Origin: Rhynchosporium graminicola
Lineage: Eukaryota; Ascomycota; Leotiomycetes; Helotiales; Ploettnerulaceae
Reading direction: 5' to 3'
DNA: 64,000 bases
Assembly: GCA_900074885.1 (NCBI GenBank)
Contig: FJUW01000017.1
Location: 69,933 to 133,932, forward strand
Shown: piece by piece, positions 11,470 through 24,777 of the stretch
Layout: each line of letters begins with the position of its first letter
Numbering within the stretch: the first letter of the stretch is position 1
The notes under the pieces: generated by a model
Databases searched by the model: none
What the model saw: the letters and a program-made list of their open reading frames with translations, nothing else
What the model was told of the DNA's origin: nothing
Translations under genes and position numbers: made by a program

Positions 11470-12942
11470 CCACTGAGATCTAAGGAAAGAGACTAAAAAG
11501 TCCCTCGGACTAGAGCAGTCAGCAGATGTAGGAACGCAAACATTGATGCATTACAAAAGCGGTAGGTACTCTTTTGGATGAGGAAGAGGAGCTAGCCTAC
11601 AGCTTGAACACCGAGAAGGGATTCCACATAGCTAGGTGGTCTCTGCAACAGAATTCGCCAGTTCTGCGAGGATTGATCAATAGCTAATTCTTCGTGCGAT
11701 TGGAGTCTATAGAACAAATTCAAGCTTAGGGATAGTGTTGAAGAGCCATCGAGGTCTGGTGAAAGGTCATTGGGAAGGCCTAATTGCAGTCTCGAGGCAC
11801 GACTTCGGTTCCGCGTTGTCGTGGGGTCGGTGGTGCCCGCCGACTTCACAACACATCAGTCAGTACATTCAGTACATGCAGAACGTGCTGTAAAGAAAAT
11901 AGATGAACTCTAGTAGTGTAATACTGCAGCAACGGACTGCTCGAGATTTCGAAATTAATATTTCTTAATCCAGCTTCATGTCACGATGTAGGGGTAGGTG
12001 GAACATATATATGTGCGCCCCGCTGGCGGACTGGCCCGAAGAGTTCCCCTCACTTACTGGCTGTACGCTTGCTTACCTATGCAGGCTTACAATACCTCTT
12101 GCTAAGGTAGAATTTGGAGGACCAACACCTACTGAAGTCCAGACTTTAAGACTTGTCATAAAGACTGTCTGCTTACATGGGGACATCGAGTTGTAGACAT
12201 TATTTCATATCATCATGGGGGTCACAGAAACACACATGATTGGACAGACATAGTTTCATGCTGGGATAGACGGGTACTTATAGAAGTATGATTCAGTACA
12301 TACATATGTGGGGTCGCAAATCAGGGGTCCACGCTCACATCTCTTGATATCGGACTTCAACAGAGTGATAGATTTGCAAGTGGGCTTACAGATTTCCGAG
12401 GACTTGACCCTGGAGTTGGCAAGATGGGAATGTCAATTTTGAAAAGCAAAGTGCTATCGTGCGTGCCGGCTATCGGTCCCTGCGTGGAGAATCAGGTGAG
12501 GTTGAGGATGATACAGAAGGAGGTCGATCCCGATGCACTGCATAGCTATCTTCGATCAATGACTGTTGCACACGAAGTATTCCCAATCATACATATGAAG
12601 CCGAAACAGTCAGATTTGTGCTGACGGGAAGGGGAAGGAAGCACACCTACGGAAGGGTGAAAGGAGGAGCAAGACTCCCCAAGAGGGCGTGAAGCAATCC
12701 TCCTTAACGGTCGGTCTACTTTCAACAATAATTCGTTGCGTGTAGATTTTACACTCAACGTGTACAGCGTTGCACTTATAAGTACACTGGTACATTTTAT
12801 TCATTCGCTAATATCAACCTTCTATCTTCCAGGCCAGAGATCTTCTTTTTAGCAAAGACTGCGAATTACTCTTACACGATCACACCTGTCGCCAGCTCAA
12901 TGCGTCTTCTTGATGCCTACCAGATCCACACTTTACAATACT
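11470..12942. other. Intergenic region, no gene seen
   Basis: About 1.5 kb upstream of the SDR start and downstream of the GFA gene 3' end. Small reading frames here show no family features. No repeat or RNA gene was recognised. Confidence 0.45.
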
Positions 12943-14104
12943 TCAATCCTTCTTCTCATCCTTCTTTCCAGGATTTCCATCCTTGCCCGCCTCATCGTCG
13001 TCATCACCATGTCTCTTCTTAGCTCTCTCCTCCCTCTCCTTCTCGTCCACCTCTCTCTTCCTCTTCTTGATATCCTCAGCGGGTGTATCAGCAATCAACT
13101 CGCTATCATCCTGCATACCGGCCCACTTTGGGAGACCGTCATTGATATCTACCACGCGATTTGCGTAGAACATGTGGAGTCTATAGGGAATGTCAGGGGT
13201 GATCCATTGAATGTTGAAAATGGCTGATCTCCGAAGGCAGGATATAGATCCTGAACCGAACTCGAAGAGGTAAATTTGTTGGACTTCAGCTTGGGATCAC
13301 CGAGTGCCCAAAGTCCAGAAGCAGAGGATTGACCTCTCCTTCTCTCTCCCAAAAATGTTCCTCCAGAAGCCCCAGAATCAAAACAAAGGTAGCGTTAAAA
13401 CTTTACTCACGTAGGCTTAAACTTCTCCTTCGCCTCCTCACTCAACTCCAACAATCCCGGAAACAACAAAATCATACTCCTTCCCTCGTCCATGATCCAA
13501 GACCCACAATGAGCGCACGAGACTTTACACGGTAATTTGTGGCGTGTGGTCTTTTCCTGGGAATCGTACCACTGGAGATCATCTAATTTCCTCTGCATCA
13601 GCCAACTTCCTCTATTGCTATCCGATCATCTTCATGAGATGAAGAGAAGAGAAGAGAAGGGAAGAGAAGAGGATAGAAGGGGAATAGAGAAGAGAGCAAC
13701 CTACGATGTCCCTTCAAAAAATTGATATCCTCCTTATGGAAAATAGCAGCATGTTGAAGAGGAGCCCCATGCAGTCTCTGACACGTCGAACAATGGCAGA
13801 GCTTGCTCTTGACCGGTGCTTCTCTGCTTAACTGATACTTGACCTTCCCGCAATGACAACCTCCTTCATAGATCGCCCTGAACCCGCCATCTCCACCCTC
13901 TTTCTCCCCATTCTCCCCGCTCCCCTTCTTGTCATCCGCAGAAGTCATCACGATATCCTTCGGCGACGAAGACGAGTTCGACACATTTTCATGCACTTTG
14001 TACGGGGCTCTGAACTTCCATTCGTTGTGCTCGCCTTCGAGCTCGTGATCTGCACAGCCGGTGTGGGATTGAGCTGTGGCCTTTTCTGTGGTGGAGGGCG
14101 CCAT
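12943..14104 (-). CDS. GFA/CENP-V domain zinc protein with charged C-terminal tail
   Basis: Member of the glutathione-dependent formaldehyde-activating (Gfa, CENP-V/GFA) fold family; true substrates are generally unknown. Exon 1 is 14104 to about 13705, with a hydrophilic N-terminus and then the zinc motifs GGCHCGKVKYQL and CHCSTCQRLHG. Exon 2 is about 13592-13411 (KLPCKVSCAHCGSWIMDEGR). Exon 3 is 13180-12943 (LHMFYANRVVDINDGLPKWAG), ending in a Lys/Glu/Asp-rich tail containing KKRKREVDEKEREERAKKR, which could be a nuclear signal. Intron 2 (230 nt) is in phase. The exact exon1/exon2 junction is uncertain because the best donor and acceptor differ by one base in phase. Intron 1 is an unusually biased GAAGAGAA-type purine tract on the + strand. 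Confidence 0.85.
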
Positions 14105-14963
14105 TTTGATGATGGGGATGGTGGAATTGACTTGGAAAGTTGTGTGAGGGAGGATGATTGGGTTGCGTTACGTGGTGAAGTGGGATGATTGAGGGTTGAG
14201 TGTTGAAGGAGGCCGGGTGTGAGGTGGAAGTGAATGATGATGAGCTTGCGGTTGTCGACAGTGACGTTGGTCGTCGTAGCGTTTTTGCTGAGGTTAAGGG
14301 ACTCGATTGAAGAAAAATGAAGGGATTTCACGAACAGATCACTAGGTGAATGTGAGAAGCGAAAAAAGCAAGCAAGCCGAGCACGCGTTTGTCCTCCTCA
14401 CTACGCGCTTAAGCACGGCTTCTACCCCACATAGATACATCCATCCATACATCCATCCACGCGTCACTGCATTTTCCCGTTCCCAAGCCTCACTTTCCTC
14501 TACCCCCGTCTACCCGTGTTGGTCTTGCTCCACTCCGCATGCTCGATCCCTTCTCGGTCTCTCAATTACCCTGAAGGTCCCTCCTCAAATGCCCCCGATC
14601 AATCTTAGCCCAATCAGGCCAGACCAGATCAGATCGATCTGTTCCTGCACAAGCGCGATCCTAGTGCATTTCACGATATCTGTATGACAGCTGAAGATCC
14701 CGTCCCGTCCCGTCCCCTCCATTGGATCCACCAATTGAGCCCGGAAAGCGGATGACGTTATGCTTTTCGACATCGCGCTAAAAGCGGGATGATCTCGCGC
14801 CATCACGTGACTGCTCCGGAGCCATTACTCCCAGATGGAGTGAAGAGAGGGAGGGGTAGGTAGGTACGTAGGTACGTAGGTACCTTAGGTCCCCCGGTAC
14901 GGATACCTGGCAGCTAGCCTCGCCCAAACGTCAATCAATCAATCAGGAAGGTCAGGCCATATC
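14105..14963. other. Intergenic region with TACC/GTAGG-type repeats
   Basis: Upstream of the GFA gene and downstream of the phosphatase gene. Contains a C(A)TCC-rich run near 14434-14460 and GTAGGTAC repeats around 14853-14883. No supported gene. Confidence 0.5.
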
Positions 14964-17900
14964 TCATCGTGCCATCTGCTGTTGATACTCGTTCCTTTTC
15001 CTGCCCTGTTCCCTATCCTTTTCCATCCCGATCAGGTTTTCTGCTTCGAGCCTCTCTCTCGCCGCAATGATGGGTTTAGCATACGCCGCCGTGAAACCGA
15101 GATATGTAGTCAGGTAGTATAATCTGTCATAGTCAGCATCAGCATTGTCATGCTACATTCCAATGCACGTCTCGAATGCCCCGTCTCATATTTTGATGCT
15201 GAGAAAGGAGGAACCCCATACCTCGCTTCCCTCGTAAGGCGCTGTTTGCGATCAGCTTGTTGCTTCAAACACTCCGCCAATTTCATAGCTCTTTTGTTGA
15301 TGTGCACCTTCTTTGTCAGAATCTCAAACTTCGCTGTCACCGGTCGATGATCCGAGACTCTCACTTCATGCCGTCGATAATCCAGCTCTTGGATTTTCTG
15401 TCCGCCACGAAACAAGACTCGATCACACCAAGCCGGCGCTCTCTTCTTCTCGCTAGAATCGTAATTATCAGTCCCAACATCGTATTTGTACGTCGGTGCG
15501 AACGTGATCGGTGATTCGGAGAAAGCGCGCAGTTTGAACCAGGGATGTTTCCGTTTCGAGGCGATGAGTTGGTCGCGGTCGAGGAGTTTACCGAGGTTGT
15601 GAGACTTGACATCTCGGACTACGGTTTCTCTACCCATGGTATCAATACGGTAGTTGAGATCTCCATTCAGGATACAGATCTCATGATCCATTACCATGGA
15701 TCCATCGCCACCTCCAATGTAGTTATGTAGAACCTTGTTGTCTTTTTCTGCCGCTGGAGGTGACGCCACTGGAGGTAATAGCGAGCTCTCGAGAATGGCG
15801 GCAATATCTGCATTTCGGTCTTTGGTCTGGGTTTGACCAGCTGCAAGATGGCAATTTATAAAACACATCGATGTGTCGTCTAGGTTGAAGCGTACGATCA
15901 AAGCACCCTAAAGAGTTAGCCGTGACATGTGCTTCGGCTTCAATCCGACTGACCTTATTCCCATGCAGTCCACCCATCCCACGCTTGACCTCAACAGCAC
16001 TCAAGCACTTAATCCGGCCATGCAGGGGAGCTCTGACAAATATGCAAGTGAAAAGTCCAACCAGACTCGCAGTGTGTAGAAGTTGATAGATTTCGCCCGG
16101 TATGAAATTGTCCATGCTCGCGGTGATAAAAGCCCTCCATTCACGGTACGCTCGACTCATATGCTCATGTTCAGATGTCGGGTCTTTCTTTTTCGATTTG
16201 AAGAATGTTTCTATAGGCTTTAGCACATCTTCAACCTGATTCATAGTACACACATACTCGTCATGGTTTTCTTATCCTCAAGATCAACAAGCTCTTGAAA
16301 CCCGAATATCAGCAAGTCGGGTACGCCGCTACTGCCCAGAAGGTTACCAAAGAAAGCATCATCGTCTGGTTTGTTCCGAAGGGTGGTTGGTTTTGTTGCA
16401 CCAGCATTCCAAGTCATAACGAGTGCCTTGATGGGGGTAAATGTAGCATATTCGGGCTCCTGAGATTGCATTTGATTTTCTATGAAGTCAGTAGCTATTA
16501 TACCTGAGGCGCCAGCCGACTCACCAATCCAATCATCTTGTAAAAGCCCATCCCAGACCCGAATCATATTATCTTGTCCAAGAGAAACAACGTTTGACCG
16601 TTCCAGGGTCCAGCAACTGCCGGGATCTGCTATCATTTTCACGACCGGATCATGATGAGCTTGCCATTCTTTTTGTACCACCCAATTTGGGTTTGTTGTG
16701 TCATAAATATAGACTTGACCAGTGCTGAAGCCCGTCCAGAGGTACCCGCCTGCTCCAGCAAGTGAGGTGATTTTATAAACACTAACGTTTACAACACCCA
16801 AGCAAGAGTAATCTCGTCTAGAGTATATACTGACTTTTCCATCGGTATGTCCAATATATACCTTGTCAGATTGTGGTTCGAGGATGGCTCCCGATGTGAT
16901 GTCACCAGAATTTTCCTGTTTTTGGGTGCATTGAAGGGCCAGCCACTGTTGAGTATCTCGGCTAGCAACATAAACTCGTAGCTCTTTGCCAGTTGCATAC
17001 CACAACTCATCACCGATGACTGTTGAGAAAGTGTGACCTTTTGGCACCCTGAAGCTTTGCCTGGGATTCCCCTCAAGAGTCGGAGTTCCCTCGCTATTAG
17101 GAGCCCACAGATTTAGAGAACCACCATCATCAAGAGTCCACATCTCATTGACATGCCTATAAATCTTGATAATGTCACGACGAGTGTGGACATTTGCCTT
17201 GGTAATCACAATCGACTGACTGTCAACGTCTACTTCCGAGATTTCGCCGGTATTGCTTCCAAGCCATAGTCGTTTACCTTCATCCTCGACACTGGGCATG
17301 GGCTTAAAAGCGATAGACATCATTTTGATACCCTCGGCATGAACTATGCTTGCAAGAGGCGCGCCATCAACTAAACTCCACACCCGGGTAAAATGACCGG
17401 TGGTGCAGACATACTCTCCACAGATATCAAGAATGCGTGTATCATATTTTGTGGGAATTTGATGAGCAAGCTTCGCTTGCTCCGGAAGTCGTCTATTGAT
17501 TCGCGAAATATCTGGGTATTCTCCGGGACCAGAATATGTTGGTTCCTTGGTAGAGGGAGCCAATGAACTCGTATCCATGGAATGACGAGGCTCTATGTGA
17601 ACTGCTGGATTTCTAAATTCGATTGGGGTCCTAGGAGAGGACACAGTCATTGATCGTCCATGTGATCGTTGAGTCTGAAATTGAGGGCTTGGTTTGTCTA
17701 TAGGCTGAGAAAAAACTCGTTTCGGTGGCGTTGCGTGCCCGCCTTCTGGTATCGAGTTTGTTTTTATGGTCGGTGGTCGTGTTCTATCCAAGGAAGGTCT
17801 TGCGGGTGGCGGCATCATGTCTCTAAGACCACGAGCTTTCATTGGATCGGGCACAGCCTGAGGTCTGGAAGGCAATGTTGGTCTTTGATCCCCTGTTGTC

Positions 17901-18937
17901 TGGGGAGATATCAGCCCTCTGTTTAAGCCATTTATCTCTTGGTCCTTTCTTCTATTCACAACAGATGGGTGAAGTGGAGGCGGATCAAAACTTTTGTGAG
18001 CAGTTGGGAATGTTTCGACTCTTTGCTCAAATACATTTCGAGATCTCAATGGCACCGGCTCTGGAAATTCATGCTCCGGACTACTTCCACTACTTGGAGG
18101 GGTACTGAATGGGGAGGTCTTGTCCACCGCAGATAGAGGACCCGGTTGTTGCAGAGTAGTAGCCTCCCGTCGAAAGGACATAGACAATGGTCTGCTACTG
18201 ATCTTAGGCTTTTCCGCACGATTCACAGGCGGAGGTTTTGGTTTCGAAGGTGCTTCTCGAACCTCGTGTGCTGCCTCTCTTCTGAACTCGCCTGACCTTC
18301 TCGGGGGTGGTGGTGAAGGAGGTTGTGAGGGATACATCTTGGGTGATCTTCCGGACTCTAAAAGAGGAGTGTTAGGTTGAGTAGGTATCCTGATGCTTCT
18401 TGGAGAAGAAACACCGGGTGACGCAGTCATCGGAGACTCCGTCTGAAGGTATGATGGTGTCCCCGGCAGAACCAAGTTTAATGTGTTCGTTTTAGGTGGT
18501 GACTGTGGTGGTTGAATGGTAACTGCCGGGGGAATCTTTGACAGGGGACGTGGCCTTGGACTCCTCGTTGGTGAGGGGGACATGTTGGCAGGTATGGTTC
18601 GAGGAGGCCGCAGTCCAGGTTCAACTATATCCTGTTCCCTCCCTCTAGCAGCCCGAAGAGCATCTCCAAATCCCACCTCCTCTGCCTCTGGCTGCACAGA
18701 TATAGGCCTCGCGATATTCCTCGGCCCTTTGCTGATTCCATTCCCAGTTGGTTGTGGTGTTATGGGCTTCGGTCCTGGAGGTGGAGGGGGTCGGGGCTTG
18801 AGGCTGGCCATTTGCTCAAAGTGGGATCGCAAGGAAGATACGGGCTTCTGCGGGTAGAATTAGCAACGTCCACGAGTTCGGGAAGTGAGGCGCACAATTG
18901 AGGAGCCATCTAGACTCTCTGCCGCCTGTTCCTCCAT
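14964..18937 (-). CDS. WD40 repeat + inositol polyphosphate 5-phosphatase (1229 aa, 6 exons)
   Basis: Phosphoinositide 5-phosphatase with an N-terminal WD40-like propeller, a fungal architecture. The start ATG at 18937 gives MEEQAAESLDGSSI. A 48-nt intron (18848-18895, branch TTGCTAATT) joins it to KPVSSLRSHFEQM. Residues about 30-430 are Pro/Ser-rich and disordered (SH3-ligand-like PPPPPGPKP). WD-type repeats occupy about 450-800 (VCTTGHFTRVWSLVDG, YLWTGFSTGQVYIYD, GQDNMIRVWDG). The IPPc domain follows with MTWNAGA, FGFQELVDL, NCHLAAG, LNGDLNYRI, PAWCDRVLFRG and VSDHRPVTAKFE, so the catalytic set is complete. Exons: 18896-18937, 16525-18847, 16259-16479, 15955-16211, 15222-15908, 14964-15123 (sum 1230 codons). 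The C-terminus is helical and charged. Likely cytosolic or membrane-associated. Confidence 0.93.
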
Positions 18938-19931
18938 GGTGACTGAGGTTGCTGACACCAGAACGGCTTATTCAGGGTCAAATCGCATGCCCATTGGTGA
19001 TGTGATCGTGGACTCATAGAAATCGTTGAGACTGGTCGGGAAATTAGTGATAGAGATAAATATTGGTGGTTGGTTGGACCCGATCATCAAGGAGCCGCCT
19101 CATGGAGGGGGAAGCGGAGGGGTAAAAGGCGTGTCTCGAGTAGGAGCCAAATCCGGGGAAGGTTGTTGAAATGCAGTGCTGGTAGACGGGACTCGATCGA
19201 TAAATAGACTTGGCGACAGGCCGTGGTGCAGGAACTTTTGGTACTTGTAGGCGGCTGAAGGGAAGCGGGAGATACTTATAGGAGCATCCAATGCTAAAAA
19301 AGTATAGAATGTAGAGAGGCACTTGTAGTTGGTATTGCTGTTCTGACTTTCATGTACTTTATCCTCAACATTCCCATGCCCTGCCTGCCTCATCTCACCT
19401 TGCGTAATTACTTATAGTATTGTCGGAGTGATTCCCTCCTACTGTACTTTCGTACCAACTGACTGGCTGACTGCCGCGCTATTTTGGTCTCCGAGAAAGT
19501 GACAGGGCTAGCACAGCCACATCCAGCCAGTTGTGGCGTTGGCGTCGGCGTCGGTATCCCGATATTCAGCCATAGCCACAGCTAGCTACTGTAACACAGC
19601 TGAGGGAATACCGATGCGCTCACGATCAGGCCATTCCAAACAGACTGAGCTCGATTATTTTCAGCATTCAACAAACAACACGCTCATTCCGGCCTCAAAT
19701 ACAGCAAGAACTCGACTGGAGGTCTCCCTTCACTTTACACACCCGTCGTTACTTCGATACCATCTGAATAAATCTACAGATCTTCCGAATATGAACACTG
19801 TTAGAGACCTGCTTCCCCTCCAACTTCCTTCCCAGCTAACATTGATCTCCAGGTTAAATCTTTCTGGTACATCTTCCTACGCCGGCTCAAACACTAGACT
19901 CCAGACATTGACTCTGCAATCTTAGGGTTGG
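18938..19931. promoter_or_regulatory. Divergent intergenic region, phosphatase / small YYFAK protein
   Basis: Just under 1 kb between two outward-facing genes, probably carrying both promoters and 5' UTRs. I see no conserved coding sequence; the long frame on the + strand at 19533-19925 has no recognisable features. Confidence 0.45.
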
Positions 19932-20329
19932 ATGGGGCGCACTGTGTGTCGGTAAGTCAATACCTTCCTCGTAGCAGAAATAGAAGCTGATTGCAGATAG
20001 CCGGTGGCGGCGCATATTACTTCGCGAAACAATCGATCAACGCCGATAGACAAACTAGATACGAAGCCGAGCAAAGAAGGCAGAGATTGCAGCAATCTTA
20101 CGAATATTCTGCGACATCAGCAGGGAAAGCCGGCGCAAATGGAGGACCACCGAGATCGGATCAATCGGGCTCGCCTAGTCAGGAAGCAAATCTAGATCCA
20201 GCCCCTACACGACATGCACCGGATACGGAGGGGCAGAGGGTGAGAGAGAAGAGCAAGTACGAACCGGCTGAGCCATTCCGGGCCAAGAAGGGTGATAGAT
20301 TTAGTTCAATGCTAAGTCGGGAACCTTAG
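19932..20329 (+). CDS. Small conserved fungal protein with YYFAK motif (DUF4748-like)
   Basis: The second exon (from about 19998) encodes AGGGAYYFAKQSINADRQTR, a short hydrophobic segment followed by an Arg/Gln/Glu-rich helix and a disordered tail ending FRAKKGDRFSSMLSREP. This matches my memory of a small fungal family (DUF4748) with one N-terminal membrane-like segment. The start is uncertain. ATG at 19932 gives MGRT, and using the GTGTGT donor it joins the YYFAK exon in frame, while the more canonical GTAAGT donor 7 nt later puts the join out of frame. Function unknown. Confidence 0.6.
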
Positions 20330-20840
20330 ATTTGAGCAGTCAAAATAGGTGACGGGGATGGCGGTGGATGAAGTATTGTGAGGCATCAAAGTGGCAGAAG
20401 GCAAGGTATCATGTGAGATATGTACAGAGTAGCAGAATCTCCTCTCCTGGCGTTATGGTCGAGTACGGGAAATAGCTGGTGTGTCTGCAGTATGCCCGTG
20501 GTCTGGGGCTCTCAAAGAATTGACGATTCTCAAATGAAATTTGAAGACCTTCATAACAAAACTTAACTTTGATACTTCTTAAAAAGCATGGCTCTCAAAG
20601 ATTGATCATTGCGTACTTTTGTCTGCATGTACCACTGAGCCCATGTCTACTATCGCAGAATATATCTGCCCAGTCAGCCAGTTTAGTGTTGGCCTCGGCA
20701 GCAAGGCTGAATTAAATTCCAATCCTGTCGCGCCAACTTCAAGATCAGCTCCAGCTTATGCCTCTTCACTCAAACTCTTCACCGCCTCTCTATTTTACCA
20801 ATGATGACAGTACTTTGAATCTAGTCGCGATATTCACCAC
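20330..20840. other. Intergenic region, no gene seen
   Basis: About 0.5 kb between two co-directional genes, likely a 3' UTR and a promoter. Nothing further recognised. Confidence 0.4.
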
Positions 20841-22715
20841 ATGATGTCCTCCCATCAATTAGCCATCGCGAAGGCCTCCTTCTCTGCTGGTCTCCTACGA
20901 CCAGATCCCACCTCCGTCTCTCGCGACTCAATCGCAGACTTCCACTCCCTTTTGAATACAGTCATCGTACAATGCTCGCCCAAAAATGTCCAGGTTTGAT
21001 CATACACTCTTACATGATATATCACCGCGATGGCTAAACGGTCTCTGAGATAGAAATGCAAGCACTGGATCTTGGAAAACATCGCCCAGTCAGCCGCGCG
21101 TTTCACTGCTTTGGGAAAATACTTGAATGCTCTGACAGCTTCTTTCTCTGAGGCTGGTGGAACTACGGATCTGAATTCTAAAAAGCGCGAGCCTTCGATC
21201 AAGAGAAAACGTCTGCATGTGCTATATCTAGTCAGTGATATACTGTACCATTCCAAACATCGAAGCAATGACGCGTCAATCTGCGGCAAGATCCAACCTA
21301 TACTCGTCCACTTGTTCGGTAGCGCAGCTTCGTTCACAGAATGTCCGAAACATCAGCGCAAAGTGGCCGATCTACTGAGCATCTGGGAAGAGAAGGGTTA
21401 TTACTCCAAGGAATACATCGAGAAGCTCCGCGAAGCAGTCAAGAATGCGTCAGATGCCGGGGAACACATCGGTACCAGCAATGGAGACAAAGAGCAAGGC
21501 CTTCATACGAAATCTTCCAAGTTGACTCCGTATGTTATGCCAGCTATGCATGGCGAATCTTCGACTCCGTGGTTCGATTTACCTGCTGGGAATCTCATGC
21601 CCCACATCATTCCGAATTCAACACGGCCGATCAACCCAGATTTGATAAAGCCTTTGCAATTTGTGGCTGGTCCAGCAGAGGAGAGCTTGACATTGGCAGT
21701 GAAGGCTCTTCTGGATGGTGTACAAGATATATTTGGAGATGAGGATGTGGAAGAGAAACCATCTCTGGACATCGACGAACTTGGACAACCGATCATAGTT
21801 GATGAGATCTCTGGAGACATACTCGAAGGAGAGGGCTATTACGGATGGTCACGAACTTTTTGTGAAAAGATGAAGCGCAGGAAGCTAGGCTTAGATGTAC
21901 CAGGTCGTGGACAACGCGGTCAGCGAAGCCAAAGCAGGAGCTCAAGTCCTGGGGTGAGAAAGAGACGATACAGCCAGTCAGACAGTGATTCAGGGAGGGA
22001 ATATAAGTCTACACGGCGTCGACGATCACGTTCTTACAGCTCATCTCGTTCAGCGACTCCTGACGCAAAACGAAATAAAAATGGCAATTTTCGAAGATCA
22101 AGAAGTCGATCCCTCTCTAGAACACCTCCACCTCCTTCATCATCAGAACCTCGAGCTTTGAGTGAACCACCAGCTTTTCAAAGACCCCCTCCCCCGCCTC
22201 CTCAACAACCAGCGCACATTCCCACTAAACCTACGCCTGGGTTCCCACAACCTCCCTTCCACCCGGCAGGATTCCATCAGAACCTCCCCATCCCTCCTCC
22301 GCCAAACATGCCAGCACATTTCAACAACAACCAACCTCAATTTGGAGCATGGCCTCCACCTCCACCACAGATCCCAATGCAAATGCAGATGCCAGACCAA
22401 ATGCAAAACATGAACTTTCCTCCTCAATATCAAAATCTACATCAACAGCAGCAAACGAGTTTCTGGCCACCTCCTCCACCACCACCAGGACCACCTCCTG
22501 GGAACCTACCTGGAAACTACCAGCACCAGCAGCAAGGAGGTTATCAACAACAGCAAGGAGGCTTTCAGCAGCAGGGCGGATTTGCACCATCTGGTCCTGG
22601 TGGCTGGCAACAACCGCAGCAGCAGCAAGGCAGAGGTTATAACAACAACAATAATAATGGATGGAACAACAACCAGAGAGGAGGTAGAGGAGGGTATAGA
22701 GGACGTGGATGGTAG
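20841..22715 (+). CDS. CID (RPR) domain protein with RS and proline/glutamine-rich tail (604 aa)
   Basis: RNA-processing factor of the CID class (CTD-interacting domain, VHS-like fold), resembling CHERP-type proteins. The start MMSSHQLAIAKASFSAGLLR is at 20841. A 60-nt intron (20994-21053, weak donor GTTTGA, branch GGCTAAACG) joins NVQ to KCKHWILENIAQSAARF; the two exons sum to 605 codons. The CID spans about residues 10-150 (LHVLYLVSDILYHSKHR, LLSIWEEKGYY). Then come an acidic region, an Arg/Ser-rich block (about 290-360, SRSYSSSRS, RSRSRSLSR), poly-Pro/Gln low complexity and a C-terminal RGG-like end (NNQRGGRGGYRGRGW). The layout suggests a nuclear splicing or 3'-end factor (inference). Confidence 0.88.
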
Positions 22716-24777
22716 TGATCTGCTCGACCCAATCCAGCATGCCATGCTTGGCACCGCCATTACAAAATACCCTGTTGAATCTCGAATGTGCCCTCTAATG
22801 CAGGAGGGTCAAGATCACTTTGGTTCATGTAGACAGCGTAGAGTTTCATGGTAGATATGTTATGCACCAAATATATCTCAGCATCAAGCAAATTATGACG
22901 ACGGACTGTGCAACCCCCACGGACGGTAATTTCCTCAAAAGCGGAGAACCCTGTATATCTTGCATAGATTCATCTTTTAGAAATGTATAGTACTTGCTAG
23001 TGTACATGCATCTATGTACGAGTACCTCATTGCAGCAAGGAATGGTATCAATGCAAGCAATGCAAACCAAACAAGTGATCTGGCGTGCGGAGCCCTAACG
23101 AGCATCGCCATTCTCTTCCGTGCATTATCTGCCAAAATCCTCGATGAAAATAACTCACACACTCAAGCAGGAAGCCACGTCTGAGTGCATGTTTTCCCGC
23201 AACATATGTGTATACGTGGAGTGTATCCTTTACGGTTGAGTGCGTTTCGCAGCAAGCGTATTTATAACTTCATCTTCTGTCAAAAAAGGTCCTGCTTATC
23301 CAAAAAAAGACCGACCTATACACATGTATACATACTTTACCAGTGCATTTGAGTTTCTACTCTCTTCTTTACACCCCACGTATACTTACACTTTTCCTTC
23401 CTGCTGGAGATCGTCAGGCCTGATACCTCCTTCACCCCTACTTGCTTTCCCGTTATATATTCCCTTGCCCTACATTAATCGATCGATCAACTATTCAGCT
23501 CTTTCCCACTGTATCCGCTACCTTATCGAGGCTCGCCATACCCATCTTATGCGAAGCGGTTTAGGACGTCGCAGTAAATTCATCTTCATTTCAGATAATC
23601 CAAAACTCATGTAACTGTCAAGTGACTTGAGGTAATTACTTCTAGTAATACTTTGGGACGTTGATAACATCGAATTACGACTTCAATAGATACTAGAGGA
23701 CGGGCCATTTCTCGTTCGACGGAGACGAAATTTGCCTACCCAGGCCAGGCTCGTATATGTTGTGTTACCGCACTCTGTATAACAGGAGAGACAGACTGGA
23801 CCTGACCCACCTCATTGTAGTCAGTCCTATCTTCTATTCTTATCACTATAGACTATCTGCTCGCAAGCTAGCCTAACTCATATAGTCCCATTGCTCTTCT
23901 TCTATAATAAACCCTAAACGCCAACAAAATCATTCACAAATCGATTCTTGGCTATCCTACAGACCTGCGTTCTTCTCACGAGTGCCGCTCCTATCAGTAT
24001 CATCATCTGAGGAGCGGGGAGAGGGCACCATCATCGTCATTATCCCAGCACATCCCATCACATTTGTCATCCCGAGAATGTGATATCTTTCTCTTCTCTA
24101 CAGTTGGTTGCATGTTATAGTCAGCCAGCCAGCTACTCGAAATCAGGTAAGCGATGTTTTAGGAGAGCTGGCTGATGGACGTGGGGGTGTGATTGTCATG
24201 TATGCCAGTGCGGGATGACGATGATGATGGAGGTCTGGTGTGATGTGATATGACGGGTCAAACTCGTCTGGGGGCGAAGCGCTTCAGGGCTTTGAGATAA
24301 AGCTATAAGTTCCAGAATTCCAAAGTCGTTGAAGAAAATTTCGAGGACTTGCAATAATAAGTACTTCGTGTTATATTCGAATATCATTGTGACTTTATTA
24401 TCGAGTTGTGACAGTGATGTGTACAGGTAGGTACTTAGCCATTTCCTGTGAGCCCGAAACGAATTTTCCCAGCTTCGACAGAGTGGTACAAATAAATCGC
24501 AAGCTGGGTATGTGTGGGGAAAGCAAGGTAATATAATTGGGGGAGTAGAACTCAAGTGTCACGGGTGATGGATTAAACAGAAAGAGGTGCTAGAAAAATA
24601 GTATAAATCGCTTACTCGAGGCGTTTATTTATAATTGATTTGTACTCCTTTCAACATCATACGCGGTCCGAGTTGCTGTAATCAGCTCCAATACTCGCTT
24701 GACGTAGCGAGGGCCTTTCCCTTCTCTTCCCTCTTTCTACGCCCTCCAGAATTGCCGACGAAGTCGCTCGTCCCAAT
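22716..24777. other. 2-kb intergenic region, no gene seen
   Basis: Between the CID gene and the 3' end of the amidase. Small frames show no family features. No tandem repeat of note. Confidence 0.45.

Noticed and set aside
18848..18895. Frameshift at the start of the phosphatase gene
   Set aside because: A 48-nt GT-AG intron with a CTAAT branch point restores the frame exactly.
24200..24555. Minus-strand 119-residue frame downstream of the CID gene
   Set aside because: No motif or compositional support; within non-coding DNA.
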